From Mycteria americana (lineage: Eukaryota > Chordata > Aves > Ciconiiformes > Ciconiidae): a DNA stretch of 64,000 nucleotides. Below the pieces are notes generated by a model. That model worked only from the letters and a program-made list of their open reading frames with translations, ran no database searches and had not been told where the DNA came from. Made by a program: the position numbers and the translations under genes. The stretch is taken from contig NC_134366.1 of NCBI RefSeq assembly GCF_035582795.1, forward strand, positions 2,244,501 through 2,308,500. Direction: 5' to 3'. Positions 11,801 through 23,393 of the stretch are shown in pieces (position 1 is the stretch's first letter; each line of letters starts with the position of its first letter).

Positions 11801-14800
11801 GCATTTTCCAATGGAAAACTCCTGCCTGAGAAACTTGGACCAAGTCTACAATGATGGGAGCAGACTAAGTTCTTGGAGGCCTGGTACTGTATTGAGTTTG
11901 GATATAGTCTTCTCTAGCACGTGCCTGCGTAACTGTGTGGCTTCAAGAAAACACTAGCAAAGGGCTAGTGGTAACATATATACTGCTGGGAAGGGAAGAA
12001 GGTGGCTAGCTGTAGAAAAGACACAAGCTACAGAAAGACGGGGAAATGTGGGAGGTGAGAGGAGGGGGTTGAACTGGGTACGAAGGTATGGCTGGAGCTG
12101 TTCTCCATTGATCCTCTGACAGGCATACAAATAGACAGAAATGCCAGTGAGCGCAGGGTTAGTTGTCCTTGTGGAGGAGAGCCTTTTCCATCCCATGCCC
12201 AAGCAATGCCCTCTCCCACGTGTCATGGGAAAAGGCTGAGCAGCTCCATTAACACCAGGACTGCTGTGTCAAGTGCTAAATGCAAACCAGCCTTTAAGTC
12301 CGAGTATTTTCTGTTCTGACCCACTGTGAAGGAAGGAGACAGAAACAATTACTTGGCTCAGCAGGTAACAACGTGTCTTCCAGCAGCTCAGATGTATAAG
12401 CCAGTTAGCAGTCTTGGTGGACTATCTGCCACCTGCAGTCAGTGCTGCTATTCCTGTGCGAAAGTGCTGTAAAACTGAACTACCTGAGTGGTATTCTTCA
12501 ATTAGAGCTTCTGGAAGGTAGCGACTTGTCTTGCAAAGGTGGCAATCATCAGTTGGTGGGAAATGTTCTGGTGTGCATTTCATGGCACCACCTTATAACA
12601 TTTGCATTGTTTAATGTGCATTCTAGGCAGCATCAAACTAAGGTTCCAGCTGTGACTGTAGCTAATTTCTCTTGTGTTTGGGGCTTAGGTACTGAATGGA
12701 ATAGTGGGCTCTAAGTACTTTCTAGTTGAAGAGAAAGTTTGAATTGTAGCACAATATTAAATAGATGAATGTTATATGAAAAAAAAAAGAAAGTATGCAT
12801 AGTTCAACAAAAACAAGTCCAAAATTTAGCCAGGGTGAAAATAATGGAACAGGAGGCTGACATAATAAGAGTGCAGTGAATTTAATGGCTTGCTTTCTTT
12901 TAGCTAAAAAGGATTTTTGTGACCCTGTTGGTATTAATTTATATGAATTTGGATTACCCACTTACCCACTGCTTCATCAAAATAGCTCTTTTACAAATGA
13001 AAACATGTTGTCAAGAACAGATGCTGACAGTGTTGAACATTGTTCAGCTGTATTAAGCACAGAACGTCAGCTGCCTTGGAGCTCTGCTCTGTGCTGTGAC
13101 TCCTGATCCCACACCAGAGAAGTAGTTGGACTGCCCAAGCAAAGGTCAAGCTGACCAGGTGAGCAGAGAGGATGAATGGACATTATATTACAAGGGAGAC
13201 CACAGCTGTGTGCAGCTAGCACAAGAGGCAATGCTTTTAAGCACTCGAGCAGTAAGATGCATGGGAACATGAAGTTAAGAAACAAGTGTGTTGTTAAAAT
13301 GCTTTGCTGGTGTTCAGCTGAAGAGGTGGGTAAAAAGCTCCTGTTCCTATTAACGAATGGAGTTGGCATGCTGGCTTTAGCTGAATGGTTTGGTACAGTA
13401 GCATCATTAAAAGGCCTTCATTTGAAATCTGCTTGAACAGTCATGCTGGAAGCTGTGGTGTTCTCAGGACAAGCTGTTTTTGGCTGCAGCTGCTCAAAAC
13501 AGGAAGCACAATGAGGCAACTTAGAAACTGTGATAAACTTTGGCTCTGCCTTCAGTCTCACCATATAAGCTGGGGACGGGTGGTGGGAGAGAGAGCTTTC
13601 GCCACCTTCCCATGCAAAAATATGAGCATCTTAAGATGAGCGCATCTGATAGCTGCTGCTGCTGACCACATCCTTCCCGTTCCCTGAATCACCACCTGCA
13701 GACTGTGCTTGGGGCTTCCTGTGCCACCACTGATAAGCCAGCAGAGAGGCAGCCAGCCGCCTGCCCTGCTGCTCCCTGCACAAGGAGGCTATAGACACAT
13801 ATGGTGGGGCGAACATGTTGGTGGGGTCCCCCTGATGCCTATCAGCTCCCCACAGCAAAGAAATAAGTTTTTTCTGTGCAGCCTTCATCTGATATAGCAA
13901 GCGTAGCGTGAATGTCACAATGCCAGATTTCTAATGTATTTGATAGAGATTTACCTGGGGTTTAAGAAATGGAGGAAGTGTAAGACAGAGTATCACCCCG
14001 GTGGTCCAATGAGCCCTCAATATTGTCTCTGGCAACAGCTAGGAGATAATAACTTCACACAAAGATGACAATGATCAAAGTAGGCAGCTGAGATACAGTG
14101 TGGGATCCTCCGACAACCTCGTGTCCAGTATTTACTTTTAGCATTGGTCATTGGAAGTGTGGTTGCTCTCCATATGATGGGAAAGGTCCATGGTTGGTTA
14201 AGGCTGTGGGTTGGACTGCAGCTTCTGTGGTCTGTCCTTAGCTTGCAGTCCATGGGCTTGGAATGGTGAAGAGTCCCTTGGTCAGGCCTTGGCATTATGG
14301 AGATGTCAGGGGCCTCTCCCACACATTGTCTTAAAGGCAATGACTCTGCACCTTTGAACTTGGCCACCTCAGTTCTTGGGTTTCCAATTTTAGGCCTTCC
14401 TGTGCACTGCAGAAAGCCTACAAGATACTCCAACATTAGTTGTCTGTCCTTCTGAGCTTCTTATGAGCAAGCAGCTCTGAACAGCTGCGGAGAGGAACTT
14501 TTCCCCAGTTAACTCAAAAACGATGATGTTTACCAATGTTCTTTAATGCACCTTTCCTGTCCAGACTTGAGTTAAAATTCAGCTTAGAAGAAATATCACC
14601 TGTTAATTGTTTTTTGGAAGCAACCCATCCAACTCATTTCCCAGGACTGGCCTTGCTGAGCTGACATGAAATAAATAAATGATGTATTGGTGAGTACAAT
14701 CAATACAGCATGCCTGTAGGCAAAAGTACAGATTGGGTACTTCCCTTCCCACATAATATATGCATAGCATTATCAGAAATAGTGTGTTTCCCAAGTGACT

Positions 14801-15223
14801 GCAAGGGGTGTAAAGAGGAGATAATTTTCTCTGGGGGCACTATTTTCTTGATGGTGTCTATCAGCTGCTACTGCATAGGCAATAGCCAAATAACAGGCAG
14901 ATGTAAATAACTCAAATATCTTGCCTGTCAGTGGTTTTTGACTTATGCCGAATTCAGTGAGTCAGTTTTCACCTTTGAAGAATGTAAGGACAGTGGAATG
15001 GAGGGAAGGTGTTCTCCTGGAAGGCAGACCATGTCTCCTCCTCCCTTCAGTGAGGAACGACTACTGATCACCTAAACAGCTGAGTCCAAGATCACCAGGT
15101 CTGAGTTTACTGGGAAGGAACTAAGAAGGATGAAAATACCTTAAGTGGTTGTGGATAGAGCAAACACAGAGCACAGTGTCAGCTATCCCGCTCCTTGGGA
15201 GGCCTAGCTAACTGGCTGAAGTT
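8839..15223. other. Mostly unassigned noncoding DNA
   Basis: No gene was recognised. One splice-flanked open segment at 10542-10734 is listed separately as a weak exon candidate. A 139-codon open frame at 14017-14436 on the minus strand has no recognisable domain and was not called. Confidence 0.35.
10542..10734 (+). other. Weak exon candidate (open segment after a good splice acceptor)
   Basis: A pyrimidine-rich acceptor (TGTTCTGTCTCACAG ending at 10541) precedes a 64-codon open frame that begins TGDYEDMDLPRDLAKS and ends at a TGA at 10732-10734. The peptide has mixed, protein-like composition but matches no family I know. No partner exon, poly(A) signal or promoter was linked to it. A chance open frame remains the more likely explanation. 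Confidence 0.15.
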
Positions 15224-15374
15224 GGAAATCAAAGATCAATTCAGCATCAGAGCCATTCCCTGAAAGTGCTTGGCCAAATCTTGACTGCATGGAAGAATTA
15301 GGTGTTTTATTGACCTTTGTTTTCTTGCATAAGATGGGGCATGCTGATGGGCTGGCTCACCTTGACCTGGAAGG
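15224..15374 (+). repeat. Left arm (A) of a 151-bp inverted duplication
   Basis: This unique-looking flank reads, in reverse complement, almost exactly like 15579-15729 (positions pair as p with 30953-p). I counted five mismatches in 151 positions and no indels. It lies outside the LTR, so it is the likely source of the copy embedded in the LTR. Confidence 0.93.
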
Positions 15375-15509
15375 TACAAGCTATTGAAGACCAAGAAGGA
15401 AAGGGAAGTAATTTAAAAGGTTCGTAAGCACCAAAATAGATTACTTAAGGACTGTTTCTAGAGATGGTATCATCCTGAAAAAAACAGTGTAAGAATCACA
15501 AAGAATCAC
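15375..15509. other. Unique spacer between arm A and the LTR
   Basis: A 135-bp spacer. It ends in a short direct repeat, AAGAATCAC twice (15491-15499 and 15501-15509), immediately before the LTR boundary. Confidence 0.6.
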
Positions 15510-15578
15510 TGTCGTGGTTTAACCCCACTTGGCAATTAAGCACCACACAGCCGCTCGCTCCCCCTCCCCCTCCCTCCC

Positions 15579-15729
15579 CCTTCCAGGTCAAGGTGAGCCA
15601 GCCCGTCAGCATGCCCCATCTTATGCAAGAAAACAAAGGTCCATAAAAAACCTAATTCTTCCATGCAGTCAAGATTTGGCCAAGCACCTTCAGGGAATGG
15701 CTTTGATGCTGAATTGATCTTTGATTTCC
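15579..15729 (-). repeat. Right arm (B) of the inverted duplication, inside the LTR
   Basis: This segment splits the LTR between its C-rich tract (CCCTCCCTCCCCC) and GGTGGGATGGGGGAGAG, which are adjacent in other members of the family as I remember them. It is the reverse complement of 15224-15374 with five substitutions. About 2 bp of shared C residues occur at each junction, compatible with microhomology-mediated template switching. The two arms could form a 151-bp stem with a 204-nt loop. Confidence 0.93.
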
Positions 15730-15810
15730 CCCTCCCGGTGGGATGGGGGAGAGAATTGGAAAAGCACAAGTAAGAAAACTTGTGGGCTGAGATAAGAACA
15801 GTTTAAGAAC

Positions 15811-15840
15811 AACAACAACAACAATAATAATAATAATAAA
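15811..15840. repeat. (AAC)n-(AAT)n microsatellite within the LTR
   Basis: AACAACAACAACAACAATAATAATAATAATAA is a normal component of this LTR family and is prone to length variation. Confidence 0.85.
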
Positions 15841-15995
15841 ATTGTAATGAAAAGGAAAATAACGAGAGAGAGAAAGAGAGAGGAACAAAACCCAGGGAAA
15901 AACAAAAAAACAAGTGATGCAACTGCTCACCACCCGCCAACCGATGTGCAGCTAGCCCCCGAGCAGCGATCGCTTCCCCCGGCCAACTCCCCCAG

Positions 15996-16003
15996 TTTCT
16001 ATA
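15996..16003 (-). promoter_or_regulatory. TATA-like element of the LTR promoter
   Basis: On the minus strand the sequence reads CTCAGTATAGAAACTGGGG. Intact family members have CTCAGTATATAAACTGG at this place, so the box (here TATAGAAA) is weakened by substitution. Transcription would run toward lower coordinates, through arm B and then arm A. Activity is inferred from position only. Confidence 0.45.
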
Positions 16004-16260
16004 CTGAGCATGACACCATATGGTATGGAATAGCCCTTTGGCCAGTTTGGGCCAGCTGTCCTGGCTGTGCCCCCTCCCAGCTTCTTGTGCACCCGGCAGA
16101 GCAGGGGAAGCTGAAAAGTCCTTGACCAGTGTAAACATTACTTAGCAACAACCAAAACATCAGCGTGTTATCAATATTATTCTCATACTAAAATCCAAAA
16201 CACAGCACTATAGCAGCTACTAGGAAGAAAATTAACTCTATCCCAGCTGAAACCAGGACA

Positions 16261-18789
16261 CCTTACTGCAAATGGAAAAGGAGAAGATTGCTTTGGCTAG
16301 GAGGTTGCTGTAAAGCTATTTTTTTACCTTAGATAAAGTTTGTTCCCTCTTAGAACACTTGCCCTCTGTTCTTCTTATATTTAAGAAAAAACCAGGGACT
16401 TATTTCTCCAGGAAGTAATCTTTCTGAACTAGCCAGGGCATGATACATCAAAAAACAAAGCAAAAGAAAGAGGAATGGTCTGATAGGATTTCAAAACATG
16501 CTGCATCACACAAGAGAATACTGAAGCAGCCTGGTTGTCACCATATGCTTGAGACACCATGGTTAAGCTGAAGATATTGGTAAAGTCAACATACCAAGCA
16601 TACTAGTTTTTTAAGACTAGTCTACATATTCACTGTTCCTGGATTCAGTGCCATTGATTTACTCTGGTTTTGCGGTCACAGTGATCACCTGGCCTTGAAA
16701 AGCACACAAGCTGGAGAAAACACAGCACAGGAAGAGAAAAATATGTAGAACTGGAGAGGGAAACATAAAGCGAGGAAAATGCTGCAGGAAATGAAGACAA
16801 ACATTGCTACTCATTTGGAATGGGCTGATCATATGAAGGTTTCAGAAAGATTTCATACGGGGATCAGAAACACATCACATGCCAGAGATGATGGAGTATC
16901 TGCATTGAACCCTGCTCACCCAAGAGAGATCCTGGGGCTGGTGTTGCTTCTGAAATTGGAAATGCATCTGCCCACACGGACCTACAGCCCTGCAAGATTT
17001 TGTTAGCTGAGGTGCTCTGTCACCAACCCTCACCGCTGCTGAGACCCCGTGTGCCACCAATACAACATGCTGTCAAGGTGCTCCCGTCCTGCCAGGGTTG
17101 AATGAAGACACTGTCTCCTGCTGTGGTCCCATGTGCCCTTATTGTCCACATCAGTGGGATTATCTCCAGGAAAGTGTGAAGAAATGCCCCGTAGTTGTGC
17201 ACAGTGCTCTCTCAATACCTTTTTGCAGTATTCCCATCCCTGAGCCTCCACCCGTTGGTCACCTCCTGCCTCCCTTTCCAAAAGAGAGCAGGATCCAGGC
17301 AATTTGATTTCTGGCTTACTGGTGTCACAGCCCACAGAGTTCTCATTAACTGGCTTGCCTTATCATCAGGAGGGGCTGTCAACTATTTTTATTAATGGGA
17401 AGAAAATGGATACTTTCCCTCTCATCACTCAGGCCCAAGAGCAAGGACCGTAAGGAAAGCCCAGATACCACAAGACTTACAGCTGTGAGGAATCTGCTTT
17501 TCTTCCCTCAGGGCTGAACTAAGAGGCTCAGCTAGCTTCTTTTTTTTTTTCCCCTTTCAATCTCCCCTGCCTTTTTCAATCAGAGATGTAATTTTTCCTG
17601 CATTGCCCTTAACCCCAAGTGGCCAGGCAACAGCTCCTTCATGTGCAGCCTGATGAGCATAGGAAGTCTGTCTAACTCCACATTATTATTCATGAGGATT
17701 GTGAGCAAAGGCAGTACGAAAAAGCTCATCTGCCTGTGGAAAAGACAAACGACTCTCCAAGGCTGGAGAGGTAGAAGCTCCAGAGCATCATTCAGAACTG
17801 GTGATCAGTACCTAAAAGATTCATTTTGCCAAGCAAAGATTAGATGTCTCTTGCTATTTACTTCTTGCAAGTGAATCCTGCTAATCTCTCTCGAGTACAT
17901 AGCACAGTTGTGCCAGAAAATAGGTAACTCATTAACATCTGTAGGAAGTGGGCCATGGAAACAGAACAAGGCTTTACCATGAATCTTTCCATCAGCTGTA
18001 AAAGCTGGAGGGTTGTCCAGATCCCTTGCAGTTAAAGATGAAGCATACTACTAGGACATGAGTAACTCCAGCTTGGTGGGGTTCCTTAAGAGGAACACCT
18101 TCTCCCCTACAATTCACAGCACCATCTGTCACAGGAGCCAGTTAGTTGCTGAGGACTGAGGTCTCTGCCTCCTGCACCAGGGTGCTCTGAGTCTCCTGGG
18201 TTGTGGTGCTGCAAGAGGAAAATACTGGTAAATTATACTCAGACAGACTAATTAGTCCTCAATTAAATCCACCTCTAGGGTTCTTTGAAGAGATTTCTCA
18301 AATATTCAGGTGAAATTTTTCCATTTCTCAGTTCACCTGTACAAATGCTTCTTGGGGATTTGCGAGTCATTCACTCACTGGATGGGCTGCTATCCTCAAA
18401 GGAGCAATTTTCCCTGCTGCCTCCCACACACTGGGGCTGAGGTCATCTTCAGCACCAAAAAGGATGCTAATGAATCAGATTTCAATGCTGATTTTGGTTT
18501 TACTGTTATGGTTTTATACAGTACTATCAAGCAATGACACCCATCTCCCACGGTGCTCAGAGCTTTAATTATTCTGTATGACTTCCTCCTGCTTGTTGTA
18601 AATACAAGGAAGGAATTTTTGGCTAACAGGCTGTCTGTCTGCCTGAATTGCCTGTCTTTTCAAAACCACTGTGGATTGATTTCAGACCTCAGAGGAAGAC
18701 CTAGAAGTCTGCGGTCCCTAATCCTGTTGTTTAGGGGAACGTTGGAAACTTCTGATTCCCTGCTCAGAGCTCCGAGAGATGGTAGGGAA
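16261..18789. other. Unassigned noncoding DNA
   Basis: No recognised gene or repeat, apart from short homopolymer runs such as the T tract near 17541-17550. Confidence 0.4.
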
Positions 18790-18916
18790 AGTCTGGTGTT
18801 TTATGACTATGTTAGCAAAACAGCTGTCAGGAATACTGCTGGTGTAATTGATGCTAGCTGAAGGGGGAGAAACAGACTGCATGACCTCTGAGGTCCCTTC
18901 TAGCCCTCTTTTCTGA
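18790..18916 (+). mobile_element. Ancient CR1 3'-end fragment
   Basis: CAGCTGTCAGGAATACTGC, GTGTAATTGATGCTAGCTGA and GACTGCATGACCTCTGAGG then TCCCTTCTAGCCCT follow the order of an old CR1 3' UTR (compare ...CTGTCAGGAATGGT...GATGACCTCTTGAGGTCCCTTCCAGCCCT...). The octamer tail has decayed to TTTTCTGA. Confidence 0.55.
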
Positions 18917-21900
18917 AGCTGCTTCTTCAAGCCCTTGCTGTATGAGTAGACGATGTGTTCAACCCTGGAACTGGTTACTAGGAACCCTGCAGGCTGTGTA
19001 TGGTCTGTACCAGCCCTTAGCAAAGCTCGTTAAGCATTCTTTCCTTACAGAGACTTTGTATTTTTAAATTTTTGTAAATTGGCTAATTAACAAGTGTTTT
19101 GTACCTGATCCAAATTCCATTAAAGTCAGGGGAAAACTTTCCTTTCAATTTCAGTGAGCTTTTTAAAGGTCTTTCTATGTTTTCTTGTGATAAATATACC
19201 GACAGCGTACGCCTGACGCTAGCAAAATTGCAATGCCCCAGCCTCTTTGTGGAAAAACTACAAATGTTTCCTTTATAGTTGTGATGCAGAATCAGCTTTG
19301 CTATCTCGTTACAGCGCTAATGATCTCTGTACAGCTAGTGACTTCTGTGTTCTTTTTTCTTGCCTCCAGAATTCACTTAGCTCGGCTTTCGTCGTTGTGA
19401 TTGCAGATTATTCCTAACTACCTCCAAGCCATAAAAAGAAATGAATCATCAAAACACTTTGCATGAGCATAACAGGAAGCCAAGTAGGAGATCTTCTGCC
19501 TCTTACAAATGCAGTACCTGAAAGAAGATGTTTTAAAGCAGCTAAGTCTCTCATAACAACAAGAACAACAGAAAATGTGAAAGCTGATACGATTCAGAGC
19601 AAGGCTATCGATTCCAAGCCTCTTGGCACATCAGGGGGCGCTTGATCAGCAGGCAAAATAGAAAAGCTGAGGGAAAAAAAGATTAGAGGGAATTCTTGGG
19701 GACCAGACTATGGTTTAAAATCAGCTGCAAAACCAGGTCTGGGCATATTTCCCATTTGAGCTAACAGTGATACGTGTGAGTCAACCTGCACACCACCCTC
19801 AGTCTTCTTCTGAGGTTGTTGCCTTACTCTGATTTACCCGCACACAGGAGAATGCTTAAAGTTATATAAAAGCATGTTCTTCCATAGGAAAAGAGGCTGC
19901 AGTCTGTTTCTGCCCTGCTTGTTTCAACTTTCTGCTCTATCTGACATGCGGTGATCAGCCAGGCTTTGTCTTTAGGAATGATAAAGACATCTTTGTTCTC
20001 TTTTGGCGCAGGACTCTTGAGTGGGAGTCAATAAACAAGTGGATAAACTCACTTGTTTGGTATTCCAGGCCCACCACATGGAGCTGTAAACTGCCAGTTG
20101 CCTGAATTAGAAGAGGATAAACTTTGTTTACCTCTGTTCGCCCTTGGCTACACCTCTGGAGATAGATAAATCCGCAGCGGGTGCCAAGCATTACAGCTTC
20201 CTGAATTGTAATGAAACAAGATGTAAAGCTCCTGCAATCAGTTACGCCTCCTGAGAATCAGCCTTTCGGAGGCGTATTTGCTTTGAAAGAAAGACTGTAA
20301 AGCTATTTGTTCTGGCTTTTAATAGGGCAGATGCAGAGTATCAACATCTGTGCACTCTTCTGCCCTAGGGAGTTATCCCCACCAAGGTATGCCATTGGAG
20401 GAAATCCTTGCTCGGGGTGAAAACAGAAATATCCATCCTACCTTTGGAGTGTCTCTGATGACCCTACGTGATGAATCTCCTGCTTCACTCTGCGCTGTGA
20501 CACTTATGCATAAAAATGTATTAAGGAGTAACACTGAAGGGGGAGTAGAAATCCTAGTCTGTTGCAATTAGTTCTTCTTTTTTTTTAATGAGAAATATTC
20601 TGTAAGTCATGCAGTTAACTGGCCACTACTGCAGTTAAGAGAATTTAGATAACCAGATCAATCATACCAAGAAAAAAACGAAAAATAGAAACAGTCCCGT
20701 CCCCCCTCCCAAACCTTGGTAGCCTTCTAAAGCTACAGTAGGGTTCTGAACTCTTACAAATAACAGAGAGAGAGACTGGAGGAACTCAAAACAACCAAAA
20801 TTAATCTCAATTTAATAATCCCCATTGCATATAAATTTATTTAAAAATAAAGAGCTGAAGTTAAAGACAAAGGAATATTTCTTAGTAAATATTACCAGCT
20901 ATGCCTAGTTGTGCAAAGAAGGTGGAGCTCCAGAAGAGGAGATAGGTTGGGCATTTTAATTTTTTTTTCTTTTTTTTTTCAGCCAAGAGAGCAACAGTAT
21001 TCTGTATTTTAGCATGTTATTTCCCCATTCTTTCAAAATCATGCCATCAGCAAATTCTTCTTTCCTTGCCTCATTTTAAGTTAGAGAGAATTTATCCTAG
21101 CAAGCGATTCCTCCCATCTGTCACACACTGCCTCCCTAGGATGAAATTAGTGGCTGAGACACGATGCCTACAGCTGAGGTGATTCCTAGCCCATTTTAGC
21201 TCATATTTGTGGCCAGGAGTTCTCATGATTCTGTGGTTTTAATTAGTTTCTTAAACACCAATTAAACCTTTACAATCGTTATTAAAGAAAAACAACAAAC
21301 AAAGACTCTGAAATATCTATGTACACATGTTTGTGATTTATCAGTGCAACTAGTATTTTACAGTCAAAGTTTAAGGTTTATAAGAATATCCTGATGCACA
21401 ATTTAATCATACATTTATAACTCTGAACAAAATAAGCAGAGGTTTGGTGGTTGTTGGGTTGTTTTTTCCTTAAGTTTGCTATTTTTGTCACTGTAATGAT
21501 GGCAACAGTCTTCTCTTCGGATAATTACACCTATGCTGCTGAATGCTGCTTCTCATTCACGCTTCATAACCAAGTGCCGGATAGGGAACGGCTGGTTAAG
21601 GTCTAGAGGGGGGAGAGGACCCCAGGCTCCCCATACATCTGCAAAGTCAAAGATGCCACAAAATCCGACATCACACTGAGACATGCTTTAGGCAAAAACA
21701 GCGTCTACAAGACCCATTCCGGGGTCCTGTAACTCTGCTCAGCTTTGGGTATGGCCCCAGATGTGGGGCCAAAAGTGATGCAGCAGCAGGAAAAATTATT
21801 TACACATCTGAAAGCACAACCTATGGGTAAAGACGGCAGGAATTGGGATTTCTCAGTGTAGAGATACAATCCTGAAAATATAAGGGTGCACGCCTTCCAG

Positions 21901-22772
21901 AGGCAGTCAGCTAAATCACTACTAGTGTTAACTGATCTGAGAAACCTCCAGTCTGAGGAATCCCACATCATCCCTCGGTCTTTATCCTAGGGCTCCTCTG
22001 CTCCAACGATTAGGAAGTTTCTTCTAAAAACTGAAATTGTTTTACCTGCAATTTTAGCCTCTTCCATGATAATTGTCTTTAAAAGAGCAAAAGGCAATTC
22101 TTCTTAGTGAGGGAAACATCTCATCTCTACATCCCAAAGAACAAGGTTTAGTTTTCTCTCCAGCTTTCTCAGGTTTCAAGAAAATATTACTTCTCTCTTG
22201 TTTTCTTTTTTTTTTTAAAGACTACAAGATCTCTTTTTTAGCCCATAGTGTAATCAGTTAAACCCTAAAAGTGTTTACAATCTAAAAGACAAATGTTGGG
22301 AGGAAAAATATGTTTCCTGTTACAGATTGGGAAGAGAGTACAAGCTCCTCAGAGTTTTAGGTGACAATACACCATTTCTTGTGCCACTGAAGTCATATAC
22401 TTTATTAATTTTAAGATGTAACTTCTCTTTAACTGGAGGTTTATATCTGGCAGCTTTGGAAGAAAATATTACTGTCTCTCAGAACTTCTTAAAACTTACA
22501 ATCAGATCATATATGATTATGGGATCTTATTCCATGGCATTGAGAAATTAAGGGTGGGAACCAACATGTAAACTAGCACACCTAATTTATACGATTGCAT
22601 GTGTTTTGAGTAATTAATCTGTCATTAGAATCGATAAAGATCTGGGAAAAGATCTGACTGCTTATTTGAAGGCATCTAAATCCATTTGAATTACCCTGGA
22701 GGATCCCTCCTGATCACTGGTTTCTGGTCCAAGAGCATACAGACCACTGATGTTTAGGCAACTGAATAAAAA
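18917..22772. other. Unassigned noncoding DNA
   Basis: AT-rich, with many T and A runs (for example 20577-20588 and 20960-20980). No gene was recognised. Confidence 0.4.
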
Positions 22773-23393
22773 CCAATGGCATCCTGGCCTGTATCAAAAA
22801 TAGCGTGGCCAGCAGGACTAGGGAAGTGATTGTGCCCCTGTACTCGGCACTGGTGAGGCCGCACCTCGAATACTGTGTTCAGTTTTGGGCCCCCCACTAC
22901 AAGAGGGATATTGAGGGGCTGGAGCGCGTACAGAGAAGGGCAACGAAGCTGGTGAAGGGTCTGGAGCAGAAGTCTTATGAGGAGCGGCTGAGGGACCTGG
23001 GGTTGTTCAGCCTGGAGAAAAGGAGGCTGAGGGGAGACCTCATCGCTCTCTACAACTACCTGAAAGGAGGTTGTAGAGAGGTGGGGGTCGGTCTCTTCTC
23101 CCAGGTAACAAGTGATAGGACAAGAGGAAATGGCCTCAAGTTGCGCCAGGGGAGGTTTAGACTGGATATTAGGAAATTTTTCTTCACCGAGAGGGTTATC
23201 AAGCATTGGAACAGACTGCCCAGGGAAGTGGTTGAGTCGCCATCCCTGGAGGTATTTAAAGGACGTTTGGATGAGGTACTTAGAGACATGGTGTAGTGGT
23301 GGGCTTGGCAGTGTTAGGTTTATGGTTGGACTCGATGATCTTAAAGGTCTTTTCCAACCTATATGATTCTGTGATTCTGTGATTCTGTGATCT
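22773..23393 (+). mobile_element. CR1 LINE 3'-end copy (about 620 bp)
   Basis: A severely 5'-truncated CR1 starting within the C-terminal part of ORF2 ([19 protein letters not shown]). An uninterrupted frame runs through [40 protein letters not shown] and [16 protein letters not shown] to a stop at 23294-23296. The 3' UTR GGACTCGATGATCTTAAAGG and ATTCTGTG repeats (about 23364-23390) follow. The lack of stops suggests a younger copy than 833-3318. The truncated frame includes no RT catalytic site. Confidence 0.96.

Larger units (their letters stand above)
15510..16260 (-). mobile_element. Solo LTR of an avian endogenous retrovirus, interrupted by a 151-bp insert
   Basis: On the minus strand the element opens TGTCCTGGTTTCAGCTGGGATAGAG and closes GGTTAAACCACGACA, a complete TG...CA LTR of a family widespread in neoavian genomes. 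Internal landmarks are CAACTAAAACATCA-type sequence, CAAACTGGCCAAAGGG, a TATA-like box, the AGCGATCGCTGCTCGGGG segment, an AAT/AAC simple repeat and the C-rich end. No internal retroviral genes flank it, so it is a solo LTR left by recombination. Removing the 151-bp insert leaves about 600 bp. No 5-bp target duplication is visible: the outer bases are ATCAC and CCTTA. Assignment to the ERVL-like group is from memory. Confidence 0.88.

Noticed and set aside
14017..14436. A 139-codon open frame on the minus strand, the longest open frame outside repeats.
   Set aside because: No domain, no coherent splice context, and Cys/Pro/Arg-rich composition as expected from a chance frame. It may be an old unrecognised repeat.
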